From Pseudomonadales bacterium (lineage in GTDB: Bacteria; Pseudomonadota; Gammaproteobacteria; Pseudomonadales; Porticoccaceae): 64,000 bases of DNA. Position numbers and translations under genes: made by a program. Below the pieces are notes generated by a model, which made no database searches, was not told where the DNA came from, and worked only from the letters and a program-made list of their open reading frames with translations. The DNA lies in contig JACKOF010000001.1 in NCBI GenBank assembly GCA_024234435.1, forward strand, positions 744,001 to 808,000, in the 5' to 3' direction. Below are positions 24,462-33,690 of this stretch, one piece after another; position 1 is the stretch's first letter; every line of letters starts with the position of its first letter.

Positions 24462-26210
24462 ATGCAGCCCATGTTGAAGATGGTTCGGGTTATGGTGGGG
24501 CTGGATGCCCAATACGAACGCCATTTGGAGGGGTTGAAAGCCGTCTTTAGCAAGGCGTTTCCATTCAACGCCCCCTATAAAGACAAAATAGAGGCCTTTG
24601 CACGAGGCGAACATCCGCAGGGAGGGGAATGCATCATTCTGGCAGCGACCGGCGCTCGAGACGAAGTGCTTGGTTTTACCGTATCATTTTATTTTTCCGA
24701 TCTGAAGGCAGCCTACCTCGATTACATTGCCAGTGATCCCGAAAAAGCCTCTCGGGGTATTGGCGCGGCACTTTACGAAGCGATGCGGGATGATCTGAAA
24801 AAACGTGGTGCCACCCGGTTGTTTTTAGACAGCTTGCCAGATGAACCGAGCCCCAATGTAGATGCGTCGCTGTTACCCAACAACAAAAAAAGAATGGCTT
24901 TTTACGAACGCCTTGGCGCGAGACCGATACTCGGTACTCAATATGAGCGAGTGATTACGTCGGCCAATCTGGGAGACCCCAATTTGCTGTTGCACGATGG
25001 GCTTGGTCAGACTGCACCGCTGTCGCGGACTAAACTGAAGGCAGTTGTTGCTCGGATCATGCTGGCAAAATGCAATCTCGCACCAGATCAGGAACCGCTG
25101 AAAACACTGCTTGCCTCAATCAAGGATGATCCTGTGTTGATTCGGCCTCCACGCTATCCCGCGCCGTCGCCGGGACCGCTGCCAAAGTTGAAACATGCCA
25201 TTGATCTCATTGAAACTGGCGTAGCCAACGATATCAGTCACTCGCCCTTTAAAGGCTACTATGAGCGTCCGGCGAGAGTCGCCGCTATTGCCAAGGCGCT
25301 TAATGATTTGCCGATTACTCGTCATGAAATTGAGGATTTTGGCCTTAAACCGATTCTTGAAATACACGATAAGCGCATGGTTAACTTTCTCAAAGAGAGC
25401 CAAACGAAAGTACCGGACGGACAGATTGTCTACCCGGAGATTTTCCCTATTCGTTATGCAGACCGCTTGCCGCAGAATTGGCCCATGCGTGCGGGCTATT
25501 TCTGTATTGACACTTCAACGCCTATCACTAACACGGTGTTTGCGGCCGCGACTCGATCAGCGAATGCGGCACTTACCGCTGCTAAACTGGTCGCTAGCGG
25601 TAAGTCCAAGATGACCTACGTCGCCGGTCGCCCTCCGGGGCATCATGCGGAGAGTAAGGTGTTTGGTGGTTTCTGTTATTTCAATAATGCGGCGCTTGCA
25701 GCCAATAGCCTGTCTCGCAAGGGCCGGGTTGCGGTGCTTGATGTTGACCACCATCACGGCAACGGCACACAGGATATTTTCTACAGCCGCAAGGATGTAC
25801 TGACGGTATCCATTCACGGGCACCCTGAGTCTTCCTATCCCTTTTATGCCGGGTTTGAAGATGAGCGGGGTGAGGGGGAAGGTAAGGGATTCAACGTTAA
25901 TATCCCACTGCGGCCAGGTGTCGATGATGCCGCTTATTTGACGGCGCTGGACAGAGCGCTTCGAGTCATTAAAAAGTTTTCTCCCGACTATCTGGTTGTG
26001 TCTCTGGGAGTGGATATTATGCGAGGCGACCCCACCGGTGCATTTTATGTGTCTTCGGAAGGCATGCGGAATATTGGTCGTGCTATAGGCGCATTGCACC
26101 TTCCCTCCGTGATCATTCAGGAGGGTGGCTACCACCTGCAAAATTTACGCCGTGGTGTCCGCGGCTTTCTGGTTGGGTTCGGTATTGGTATGACACCTGG
26201 CGAACCTTGA
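24462..26210 (+). CDS. GNAT acetyltransferase fused to histone-deacetylase-family amidohydrolase
   Basis: Two opposed activities are joined in one 582-residue chain. Residues 1-170 form a GNAT domain with the acetyl-CoA loop SRGIGAALYEAM. Residues about 245-580 form a class II/acetylpolyamine-amidohydrolase-like deacetylase: the His pair in RPPGHHAES, the zinc ligands in DVDHHHGNGTQDIF, the second Asp in SLGVDIMRGDPTG and the catalytic-type Tyr in EGGYHLQN are all present, so the hydrolase should be active. Likely substrates are polyamines or other small amines, or lysines. The start could be ATG 24462, 24471 or 24477; none has a strong ribosome site. It is divergent from the oxygenase gene. 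Confidence 0.85.
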   Translation: MQPMLKMVRVMVGLDAQYERHLEGLKAVFSKAFPFNAPYKDKIEAFARGEHPQGGECIILAATGARDEVLGFTVSFYFSDLKAAYLDYIASDPEKASRGIGAALYEAMRDDLKKRGATRLFLDSLPDEPSPNVDASLLPNNKKRMAFYERLGARPILGTQYERVITSANLGDPNLLLHDGLGQTAPLSRTKLKAVVARIMLAKCNLAPDQEPLKTLLASIKDDPVLIRPPRYPAPSPGPLPKLKHAIDLIETGVANDISHSPFKGYYERPARVAAIAKALNDLPITRHEIEDFGLKPILEIHDKRMVNFLKESQTKVPDGQIVYPEIFPIRYADRLPQNWPMRAGYFCIDTSTPITNTVFAAATRSANAALTAAKLVASGKSKMTYVAGRPPGHHAESKVFGGFCYFNNAALAANSLSRKGRVAVLDVDHHHGNGTQDIFYSRKDVLTVSIHGHPESSYPFYAGFEDERGEGEGKGFNVNIPLRPGVDDAAYLTALDRALRVIKKFSPDYLVVSLGVDIMRGDPTGAFYVSSEGMRNIGRAIGALHLPSVIIQEGGYHLQNLRRGVRGFLVGFGIGMTPGEP

Positions 26211-26534
26211 AAATCAATGACTGGAGTGAGTCGAGTATGACAAAGGGTGGCGGCCCGATTCAATTTCAGCTGATGATGATTGACTATACTCCTTCTTAGA
26301 GGATTTACATTACCATGGGTGTCGTAACTGAAAACCAGAGGCGTCATGCTATACATTCAGAATGATAAGCCGCAGTGTTAGAACTGATGCAGGGTACCGC
26401 CAGATTATGCTCTAGGATTTGGCTTCAGTTTGCGAGTTTCTGGCGATTAAGTTAACAGCGATGTAGCCGTTTGAGCGTTATTCGTTCTATATCCAGACCT
26501 GCTGGTCATTCACTTTTAGCAAGAGGAATAATCC
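26211..26534. other. Intergenic region upstream of aspA
   Basis: This stretch of 324 bases shows no gene of its own. It carries the aspA ribosome site (AAGAGGA) before the GTG start. I could not assign a promoter or an operator. Confidence 0.4.
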
Positions 26535-28037
26535 GTGGAAACTGATGTGGAAACTACAGATATAGAGCTACGGGTAGAGCATGATTTACTGGGCGAGGAA
26601 ACCGTGCCCGCCGCTGCTTACTTCGGTATTCAGACCCAGAGAGCAGTACGAAATTTTGACATTTCCGGTGTACCCATCAGCCATTATCCGCCATTGATTA
26701 AAGCCCTGGCGATGGTTAAGCAGGCCTGTGCCCAGGCCAATCTTGAGTTGGGGCTGCTCGATGAGCATAAGGCGATGGTTATTGTTGCTGCTTGCCAGGA
26801 AATTGTTGACGGGAAGTTACACGACCAATTTGTTGTTGACCTTATTCAGGGCGGAGCGGGCACGTCGACAAACATGAATGCCAACGAGGTCATTGCCAAT
26901 CGCGCGCTGGAATTACTTGGTCATAAAAAAGGTGAGTACCAATATTTACATCCGAATAATGATGTCAATATGTCTCAGTCTACCAACGATGTTTATCCTA
27001 CCGCCGCCCGTCTTGCCGTCATTTTTAGCGATGATCCTCTAGTTGATGCTACATCCGCCTTACAACAAGCGCTGGAGGCTAAGGCAGAGGAATTTGCAGA
27101 TGTACTGAAAATGGGGCGAACCCAGCTTCAGGATGCGGTTCCGATGACACTGGGCCAGGAGTTTTCCGGTTGGGCGACCACTTTGTCCGAGGATATTGAC
27201 CGGATGGGCGAGCTCGCCAGCCTGTTTTGTGAGATCAATCTGGGTGGTACAGCTATTGGTACAGGCATTAATACACACCCTCGGTACGGCGCTCTGGCAG
27301 TGAAAAAACTGGCAGAAATTTCGGGAATTCCGGTAAAACCAGCGACTCATCTGGTCGAGGCAACCTCTGATATGGGCGCTTTTTTGATTTTCTCGAGTAT
27401 GTTAAAGCGATTGGCGGTTAAGCTGTCAAAAATTGCCAATGATTTGCGGTTGCTGTCCAGTGGACCGCGGGCCGGTTTCAACGAGATAAATTTGCCACCA
27501 GTGCAACCGGGTTCGTCGATCATGCCAGGAAAGGTGAACCCGGTTATTCCAGAAGCGGTAAATCAGACAGCTTTTCAGGTGATTGGCAACGATCTCGCAT
27601 TGACGCTGGCGGCCGAGGGTGGCCAGTTACAGCTGAACGCTTTTGAACCATTGATTGTTTACAATCTGTTAGGCTCGCTCAGTATGATGACCCGCGCCAT
27701 TATTATGCTGACAGAGCGTTGCATTGTAGGTATTACCGCAAATCGTGAATTATGCGCCAATACCGTTCGCGATAGCATTGGCATCGTCACCGTCTTCAGT
27801 CCGCATATAGGTTATGAGAATGCCACGCGAATTGCAGGGCTTGCATTGAGTTCGGGAGCCAGTGTTGTTGATCTCATTCGCAAGGAAAAACTACTTTCAG
27901 AAGAAAAAATCGAAGCAATTATTCGTATTGAAAACCTAACCGGACCGAGTAGCCTGTTGCAGGGTGTGGTGATGACCGATATTGATCGCTCGTATACGCA
28001 TCTTATGCCCAATGACCTCAACAACGACCTCAAATAG
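26535..28037 (+). CDS. aspA: Aspartate ammonia-lyase (aspartase)
   Basis: The enzyme converts L-aspartate to fumarate and ammonia. The 500-residue protein belongs to the fumarase/aspartase superfamily, with the signature loop PGSSIMPGKVNPVIPE containing the catalytic Ser, and the substrate-binding segments GAGTSTNMNANEVIANRALE and NNDVNMSQSTNDVYPTA, which fit aspartase better than fumarase C. The start is GTG at 26535 with AAGAGGA upstream; the N-terminal 15 residues are an unusual acidic leader (METDVETTDIELRVEHD). It stands alone between long gaps. With glutaminase nearby it supports use of amino acids as carbon and nitrogen sources (inference). Confidence 0.92.
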   Translation: METDVETTDIELRVEHDLLGEETVPAAAYFGIQTQRAVRNFDISGVPISHYPPLIKALAMVKQACAQANLELGLLDEHKAMVIVAACQEIVDGKLHDQFVVDLIQGGAGTSTNMNANEVIANRALELLGHKKGEYQYLHPNNDVNMSQSTNDVYPTAARLAVIFSDDPLVDATSALQQALEAKAEEFADVLKMGRTQLQDAVPMTLGQEFSGWATTLSEDIDRMGELASLFCEINLGGTAIGTGINTHPRYGALAVKKLAEISGIPVKPATHLVEATSDMGAFLIFSSMLKRLAVKLSKIANDLRLLSSGPRAGFNEINLPPVQPGSSIMPGKVNPVIPEAVNQTAFQVIGNDLALTLAAEGGQLQLNAFEPLIVYNLLGSLSMMTRAIIMLTERCIVGITANRELCANTVRDSIGIVTVFSPHIGYENATRIAGLALSSGASVVDLIRKEKLLSEEKIEAIIRIENLTGPSSLLQGVVMTDIDRSYTHLMPNDLNNDLK

Positions 28038-28206
28038 ACCACTCTTCTCACCTGAGAATGGACGAGATTCGCGGTTGCAGTCGGTTGTGCCCGTGTGTCT
28101 GCCGGTAAAGGATAAATGCTACCCGGAACATTGAATGCCTGGGTGTTTCAACAGGCTGTTATCCTCCGTAATAATTACACGATGAAGGATTGTAAACACG
28201 CCCCCT

Positions 28207-28582
28207 TTTGGCCCCGTTCTCCTGCTTTTTCTGTTTGGGGTGGCGGTTGGACTGTTGTGCCCGGAAGTGCCGCTACCGTCGCCTATTTATGTAGTCATTC
28301 GTTGTTATGGCAATGGGTGCCACATGGCTCTTGATTGCTTTCCCAATACCTCAGTTTCCAGGGTGATTTTTCCGTTCAGACGGAGCGTCTATCGCTGCTC
28401 ATTACGACGCTGCCAGCGTTGTCGCTGGTGTGGTTGTTATCATTTATTTTGCAACACGCTACATTGATTTCGAATCACACATGCCGTTTTTGCTTGTTGT
28501 GATGAAAATCCCGACTATGTACGTCGATATCTTGCAGGCTCGTGGTCTGTCACTCAATATACGTGTCGGTAAAATAGCTTAG
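28207..28582 (+). pseudogene. Remnant of an SbtA-type sodium-dependent bicarbonate transporter
   Basis: Two pieces in different frames read as the beginning and end of the SbtA (DUF897) permease family. The first, from 28207, is FGPVLLLFLFGVAVGLLCPE followed by VPLPSPIYVVI. The second, ending at the TAG 28580-28582, includes SIAAHYDAASVVAGVVVIIY and HMPFLLVVMKIPTMYVDILQ, which recalls the family's SHYGSVSAVTF and ME-P-AI segments. The middle of about 200 residues is missing and no start in frame exists. It is clearly dead. The family call is from memory of the motif style. Confidence 0.6.
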
Positions 28583-28647
28583 GTAATTATTGATAACGAT
28601 ATAGTCTATAGTGCTATTTTTAAAATGGCTTAACTGAGGGAGAAAAG

Positions 28648-29754
28648 ATGAGAACACGTGCGGCCGTGGCGTTTGGAGCGGGAAAACCGCTGGAAATTGT
28701 AGATGTGGATCTTGACGGGCCTAAAGCGGGCGAAGTACTGGTTGAAATCAAGGCGACAGGTGTTTGCCATACCGATGCTTTCACGCTGTCAGGTGATGAT
28801 CCTGAAGGCGCATTTCCGGCGATACTGGGTCACGAGGGCGCGGGTGTTGTTGTCGAAGTGGGGCCAGCCGTTAAAGGTCTTAAGCCAGGTGATCACGTCA
28901 TACCGCTTTATACCCCCGAGTGTCGGGAATGCGAATATTGCCTAAACCCCAAAACGAACCTTTGTCAGGCCATTCGCAGTACCCAGGGGCAGGGCGTGAT
29001 GCCGGATGGCACCAGCCGCTTTTCGCTGGACGGCAAGCCAATCCTGCACTACATGGGGTGCTCGACCTTTTCAAACTACACGGTATTGCCGGAAATTTCT
29101 CTCGCCAAAGTACGTAAGGATGCGCCCTTTGACAAGATTTGCTATATCGGTTGCGGTGTTACAACCGGTATTGGTGCCGTCGCATTTACCATGAAAGTAG
29201 AGCCTGGCTCTACTGTTGCGGTGTTCGGTTTGGGTGGTATCGGTTTGAATGTCATTCAAGGCGCCAAAATGGTGGGAGCCACTCGCATCATCGGCATTGA
29301 TCTGAACCCCTCAAAAGTGGCGTTGGCAAAACAGTATGGTATGACAGATTTTGTGAATCCCAATGAGGTCGAAAACATTGTCGATCATCTGGTGCAAATG
29401 ACGGGTGGCGGCGTCGACTACAGTTTTGAGTGCATTGGTAACGTAGAGGTTATGCGTCAGGCGCTTGAGTGCTGTCACAAAGGCTGGGGCCGTAGTTGTA
29501 TTGTGGGTGTCGCGGGTGCTGGCAAGGAAATTTCTACTCGTCCTTTTCAATTAGTGACCGGCCGCTCATGGCACGGTACTGCCTTTGGTGGTGCCAGGGG
29601 GCGTACAGATGTCCCCAAAATTGTTGACTGGTATATGGACGGTAAAATCAATATCGATGAGCTGATTACCCACACCATGCCGCTTCAGGATATCAACAAA
29701 GCGTTTGACCTTATGCATAGCGGTGAAAGTATCCGTTCGGTGGTACTGTACTGA
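28648..29754 (+). CDS. frmA: S-(hydroxymethyl)glutathione dehydrogenase (class III alcohol dehydrogenase)
   Basis: The enzyme oxidises the glutathione adduct of formaldehyde to S-formylglutathione with NAD. The 368-residue zinc MDR protein shows the catalytic zinc Cys and His (GVCHTDAFTLSG and GHEGAG), the structural zinc cysteines (PECRECEYCLNPKTNLC), and the NAD-binding GLGGIGLNVIQGAK. RSTQGQGVMPDGTSRFS is typical of class III enzymes. A good ribosome site (GAGGGAGAA) precedes the ATG. The stop overlaps the frmB start (TGATG), so both are translated together. No frmR repressor gene is seen upstream; only the transporter remnant lies there. Confidence 0.95.
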   Translation: MRTRAAVAFGAGKPLEIVDVDLDGPKAGEVLVEIKATGVCHTDAFTLSGDDPEGAFPAILGHEGAGVVVEVGPAVKGLKPGDHVIPLYTPECRECEYCLNPKTNLCQAIRSTQGQGVMPDGTSRFSLDGKPILHYMGCSTFSNYTVLPEISLAKVRKDAPFDKICYIGCGVTTGIGAVAFTMKVEPGSTVAVFGLGGIGLNVIQGAKMVGATRIIGIDLNPSKVALAKQYGMTDFVNPNEVENIVDHLVQMTGGGVDYSFECIGNVEVMRQALECCHKGWGRSCIVGVAGAGKEISTRPFQLVTGRSWHGTAFGGARGRTDVPKIVDWYMDGKINIDELITHTMPLQDINKAFDLMHSGESIRSVVLY

Positions 29755-30620
29755 TGACGATAGAACAAATTGGTGCTAATAAATCCTTTGGTGGATCGCA
29801 GTTACGGTATAAGCACCTGTCGCGGGTGCTTAATTGCGAGATGGTGTTTTCGGTTTATCTACCGCCACAGGTTGAAGGCGGTGTCAGGGTGCCGGTGTTG
29901 TTCTGGCTGTCTGGCCTGACATGCACAGACGAAAATTTCGTTACCAAAGCCGGAGCACAGCAATTCGCGGCAAGGTACGGGGTGGCGATTGTCGCCCCGG
30001 ATACCAGCCCCAGAGGGGTAGGGGTGCCCGATGATCCAGACGGTGCTTATGATTTTGGCTTGGGCGCGGGGTTCTATGTGAATGCAACTGAGCAACCCTG
30101 GGCAACATATTATCGGATGTACGATTATATCGTTGATGAGCTTCCGGGTTTGGTGGCAAGCGAGTTTCCGGTTGACATTGCTCGTTCCGGTATATTTGGC
30201 CACTCGATGGGAGGGCATGGTGCGTTGACTATTGCCCTGAAAAATCCTGATAAATACCAATCGGTTTCAGCGTTTTCACCTATTGTATCGCCGAGTAATT
30301 GTCCTTGGGGAGAAAAAGCCTTTAGTCATTACTTAGGCAATGACAGGGAAAGCTGGCAGCAGTACGACAGCTGTGAACTGGTTCGATCGGCTACGCAACA
30401 TCTGCCAATACTGATCGACCAGGGTGATGCAGATGATTTCTTGCAGGAGCAGTTAAAGACGGAACTCTTACTCAAAACTGGAATGGAAGCAGATTATCCA
30501 ATGAATATCCGAATGCAGGCAGGTTATGATCATAGCTACTTCTTTATTGCGACCTTTATTGAAGATCATATTCGTTTTCATGCCCAACATTTATCAGCAG
30601 TTATCAACAGACCCGCATAA
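29754..30620 (+). CDS. frmB: S-formylglutathione hydrolase
   Basis: The enzyme hydrolyses S-formylglutathione to formate and glutathione, the second step of formaldehyde detoxification. The 288-residue alpha/beta hydrolase of the esterase D family has the nucleophile elbow GHSMGGHGALTIAL, the oxyanion region FWLSGLTCTDENF and the late catalytic residues DQGDADDFL (Asp) and AGYDHSYFFI (His). The ATG overlaps the frmA stop. Its product formate would normally go to a formate dehydrogenase; the only trace of one here is the broken remnant that follows at 30724-31224. Confidence 0.95.
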   Translation: MTIEQIGANKSFGGSQLRYKHLSRVLNCEMVFSVYLPPQVEGGVRVPVLFWLSGLTCTDENFVTKAGAQQFAARYGVAIVAPDTSPRGVGVPDDPDGAYDFGLGAGFYVNATEQPWATYYRMYDYIVDELPGLVASEFPVDIARSGIFGHSMGGHGALTIALKNPDKYQSVSAFSPIVSPSNCPWGEKAFSHYLGNDRESWQQYDSCELVRSATQHLPILIDQGDADDFLQEQLKTELLLKTGMEADYPMNIRMQAGYDHSYFFIATFIEDHIRFHAQHLSAVINRPA

Positions 30621-30723
30621 AGCCGAATCGTAAAGACCATGTAAAAGCGTTGACGACTGTTTGAGAGTAGTATGAATCACTCGAAGGGCTGTTACTCTCT
30701 GTTCTGCACGAATGATAATGGCA

Positions 30724-31224
30724 GTTTGGCCATGTGCCAGCGGATGTCACTTCCGGTATTGCCGAGGCACTGAATCTGCCTCAGGCGAGAGGGCACAAGC
30801 TGGAAAGCTATGAGCCTAATGTGTTGTCAGTTGATTATGGCCATACCACTGACGATGGGCAGTGCAGGCCCCCTATTTGAAAAACCAGCAACGGTTAACC
30901 TTTGCGCGGGCAGGAAAGGGTGATCCACTCTGTTTGGAAAATTATCAGCGTTTGGCCGGTTTTGAAAGGCTGTGCAATGTACCGGCAATGTACCGACAAT
31001 GAACCCGCAGCAAATTGTGACCGAGGTAAAAGACCCCGGCCTGCGTGGTCGCGGCGGCTTTTCCGACGGGTATTAAATGGCAGGCAGTGCTGGGCGCAGC
31101 GGGCGAGCAGAAATACATCGTCTGTAATGGTGTTTCCTGGGTAACCTGTGATGTTTTCTGCAAACCGCTTGCGGCAGCAGAAGTGACCATCACAGGCAGG
31201 CACTCATCTGGTATCGTCAGGTGA
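30724..31224 (+). pseudogene. Remnants of NAD-dependent formate dehydrogenase gamma/beta subunits (fdsG-fdsB type)
   Basis: Three frames together carry recognisable pieces. At 30724 FGHVPADVTSGIAEALNLPQ matches the start of FdsG/NuoE-type proteins. From about 30894 LTFARAGKGDPLCLENYQRL, then NPQQIVTEVKDPGLRGRGG, then AAFPTGIKWQAVLGAAGEQK and YIVCN match the FMN-binding entry of FdsB/NuoF. The pieces are broken by at least two frameshifts and large internal deletions, ending at TGA 31222-31224. It directly follows frmB, completing what was once a formaldehyde-to-CO2 operon or cluster. NuoF of complex I is the alternative parent, but the position after frmAB favours Fds. Confidence 0.65.
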
Positions 31225-31398
31225 CGCTTGGCAGTGACGTAGCCGCAGGGGTTAATCCGCTTCCTTCGAACAGGAGTGTTGACCAGGTTTATTGTTTCCC
31301 GAAAGGGGTATTTTCACTTCTCGCCTTGTAAACAGGTTATCTGCCCCAATATGTAAGGGAACAGTCAATTTTGCCTGTCCCTACCGAAAGGCTTTTTA

Positions 31399-32475
31399 AT
31401 GCCGTCTCAAAATGATAGTTCTGCTACCCAATGGGGATCTCGACCCCAATCGCCTCCGGATATTGACCAAATAGTGGCTCAAGCTATTGCTCGGATAAAA
31501 AGATTATTTTCAGGAGGTGGCTCAGGAAAAAATTCAGGTGGACGCTTTGGCGGGTTATTTACCTTTGCCATTATGTTGCTAATAGGTCTAAGTCTGTGGT
31601 CGGCCTATTACACCGTGCCCAGTGATTCGGTTGCTGTGGTGCAGCGGTTTGGTATGTATCTCAAAGAAGTGCCACCGGGTCTACATTTTAAGCTGCCGTT
31701 GGGTATTGATAATGCGACTATTGTTCCTGTTAAACGGCAGTTAAAACAAGAGTTTGGTTTTGCCACCCAGGGTGCCTATGATCCTTATCAGGGTGCACGC
31801 GATGGAGTAAGGGAAACCCAAATGGTTACCGGTGATCTCAATGCCGCACTGGTGGAATGGGTAGTTCAATACCGTATATCAGATCCGGTCAAATTTTTGT
31901 TTGAAGTGCGTGAACCCGGTGAAACCCTGCGTTCTGTATCAGAATCGGTGATGCGTGAAGTGGTAGGTGATCGAACCGTGGACGAAGTGATTACTATCGG
32001 TCGGCAGGAAATTGAAATTGAAGCGCTGGTCAAAATGCAGGAGCTATCCACCAAGTATGTGATGGGTATCAGCATTGATCAGGTGCAGTTAAAAAATATT
32101 AATCCGCCCAGGCCTGTGCAGGAATCCTTTAATGAGGTGAACCAGGCGCAGCAATCGAAAGAAAAACTTATTAATGAGGCGCGGCGGGAATATAACAAAG
32201 TCATTCCTCTAGCCGAGGGTGAAAAAGATCAGCGTATCCGCGAAGCGGATGGTTATCGTCTCAAGCGCATCAATGAAGCCGAAGGTGATGCCTTGCGCTT
32301 TAATGCGTTGTTTACTGAATACCAAAAAGCACCGGAAGTAACTCGCCGTCGCATTTACATTGAAACCATGCAAGATGTGCTGCCGAAAATAGAATCAAAA
32401 GTATTGATGGACGATGCCATGTCTGGCCTGTTGCCATTGCTTAACCTCGATGGGCAAAAGGAGCGCAAACAATGA
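31399..32475 (+). CDS. hflK: HflK, FtsH-associated SPFH/band-7 protein
   Basis: HflK and HflC form a membrane complex that encloses and modulates the FtsH protease. The 358-residue protein has a Gly/Ser-rich basic N-terminus, one transmembrane helix (about residues 51-73, LFTFAIMLLIGLSLWSAYYT), and a band-7/SPFH domain (SVAVVQRFGMYLKEVPPGLH onward), followed by a helical region rich in Glu, Lys and Arg (REYNKVIPLAEGEKDQRIRE). Topology should be N-in with the SPFH part in the periplasm. The stop overlaps the hflC start by 4 bases. Here the pair is not next to hfq-hflX, which is the common location in Enterobacteria. Confidence 0.95.
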   Translation: MPSQNDSSATQWGSRPQSPPDIDQIVAQAIARIKRLFSGGGSGKNSGGRFGGLFTFAIMLLIGLSLWSAYYTVPSDSVAVVQRFGMYLKEVPPGLHFKLPLGIDNATIVPVKRQLKQEFGFATQGAYDPYQGARDGVRETQMVTGDLNAALVEWVVQYRISDPVKFLFEVREPGETLRSVSESVMREVVGDRTVDEVITIGRQEIEIEALVKMQELSTKYVMGISIDQVQLKNINPPRPVQESFNEVNQAQQSKEKLINEARREYNKVIPLAEGEKDQRIREADGYRLKRINEAEGDALRFNALFTEYQKAPEVTRRRIYIETMQDVLPKIESKVLMDDAMSGLLPLLNLDGQKERKQ

Positions 32476-33473
32476 AAAACTTAACGATGTTTGCGGTGTT
32501 GTCCATTCTTCTTGCTGGTGTGTTTGTCTTAGGTAGTTCGATATATACCGTTGATGAAGTCGAGCAAGTCATCATCACCCAATTTGGTAAGCCAGTTGGC
32601 GAGCCGGTTACGGAAGCTGGCCTTAAATTCAAGGTGCCTTTTGTGCAAGAGGTTAATCCCATCGACAAGCGGGTGCTTGAGTGGGATGGCGCGCCTTCGG
32701 ATATGCCGACAAAAGATAAATTGTATATCTCTGTCGACTTGTTTGCCCGCTGGCGCATTGTTGATCCGCTACAGTATTTTTTACGCTTGCGTGATGAACG
32801 CAGTGCGCAGTCAAGGTTGGACGATATCCTCGGCAGTGAAACGCGAAACGCCGTGGCTAAACACGAATTAATAGAAATTATTCGCACGACTAAAAATCGG
32901 GTACCGTTAATCGATACCACGGTTCTTGGTGAGGCTATTTTGCCTTCTACCGAACAGCAAGGGCCTACGATGGGAGCTTTAGTGCCCATTGAGAAAGGGC
33001 GAAAGTTGGTTGAACAGGAAATATTCCGAGCGGCGGCTGAAAAAGTCGGCGTGTTTGGTATTGAGTTGTTAGATATTCGCTTTAAACGCATTAACTACAA
33101 CGAAAGCGTGCGGCCTAAAATTTATGACCGCATGATCAGTGAGCGCAGGCAGATTGCCGAACGTTTTCTTTCTGAAGGTAATGGTGAAGCGGCGAGAATA
33201 CGTGGTAATCGGGTGCGGGATCTCAACAAAATTCAATCCGAAGCCTATCGTCAGGTAGAGGAAATTCGAGGCCTGGCCGATGCCAAGGCGACGGAAATCT
33301 ATGCCAGTGCTTATAATCAGAGCCCCCAGGCTGTTGAATTTTACGAATTTACCCGTACGATGGCCTCCTATCCCGTTATTATCGGCGACAGCACTACTAT
33401 CGTGTTATCCACCGACAGTGATCTTTTCAAGTTCCTCAAAGGCATGAGCCCCGCTAAGGGCAAACGCAACTAA
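32472..33473 (+). CDS. hflC: HflC, FtsH-associated SPFH/band-7 protein
   Basis: The partner of HflK: 333 residues, a signal-anchor helix at the start (MFAVLSILLAGVFVLGSSIY), then an SPFH domain (VDEVEQVIITQFGKPVGEPV) and a helical tail with the characteristic RIRGNRVRDLNKIQSEAYRQ and YEFTRTMASYP segments. Its start overlaps the hflK stop (ATGA), as usual. The C-terminus ends in GMSPAKGKRN. Together the two should form the periplasmic cage around FtsH. It is followed by a small lysine-rich gene and a PTS enzyme I-like gene, which is not a classical arrangement. Confidence 0.95.
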   Translation: MKNLTMFAVLSILLAGVFVLGSSIYTVDEVEQVIITQFGKPVGEPVTEAGLKFKVPFVQEVNPIDKRVLEWDGAPSDMPTKDKLYISVDLFARWRIVDPLQYFLRLRDERSAQSRLDDILGSETRNAVAKHELIEIIRTTKNRVPLIDTTVLGEAILPSTEQQGPTMGALVPIEKGRKLVEQEIFRAAAEKVGVFGIELLDIRFKRINYNESVRPKIYDRMISERRQIAERFLSEGNGEAARIRGNRVRDLNKIQSEAYRQVEEIRGLADAKATEIYASAYNQSPQAVEFYEFTRTMASYPVIIGDSTTIVLSTDSDLFKFLKGMSPAKGKRN

Positions 33474-33520
33474 GCGGCTACAACTAAACCATGTACTACA
33501 ATAAACAGGTGTAGAAATTT

Positions 33521-33643
33521 ATGGGTAAGGAAAAGAAAAGTAATAAAGAGACAAAGAAGCAGCCATTGCTGACCCAGAAAGAAAAAAAGGCAGCAAAAAA
33601 AGCAAAGAATAACAATCGGATCAACAGCATGGGGACACTCTAA
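33521..33643 (+). CDS. Very small lysine-rich protein, 40 aa
   Basis: A frame from ATG 33521 to TAA 33643 encodes MGKEKKSNKETKKQPLLTQK and 20 further residues, with about 35 percent Lys. It lies 47 bases after hflC and 47 bases before the next gene, in the same direction. The only upstream purine run is CAGGTGTAG, a moderate ribosome site. Similar tiny Lys-rich proteins occur in many proteobacteria as unannotated or ribosome-associated proteins; no function is claimed. It could also be chance in A-rich DNA. Confidence 0.45.
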   Translation: MGKEKKSNKETKKQPLLTQKEKKAAKKAKNNNRINSMGTL

Positions 33644-33690
33644 AAACAATCCGCCAACGACGCTTTTGAGCATGATGGGGTATTGATATA

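Noticed and set aside
31350..31390. Inverted repeat AGGGAACAG/CTGTCCCT before hflK as terminator or riboswitch
   Set aside because: One bulge, short stem and no T-run; too weak to call.
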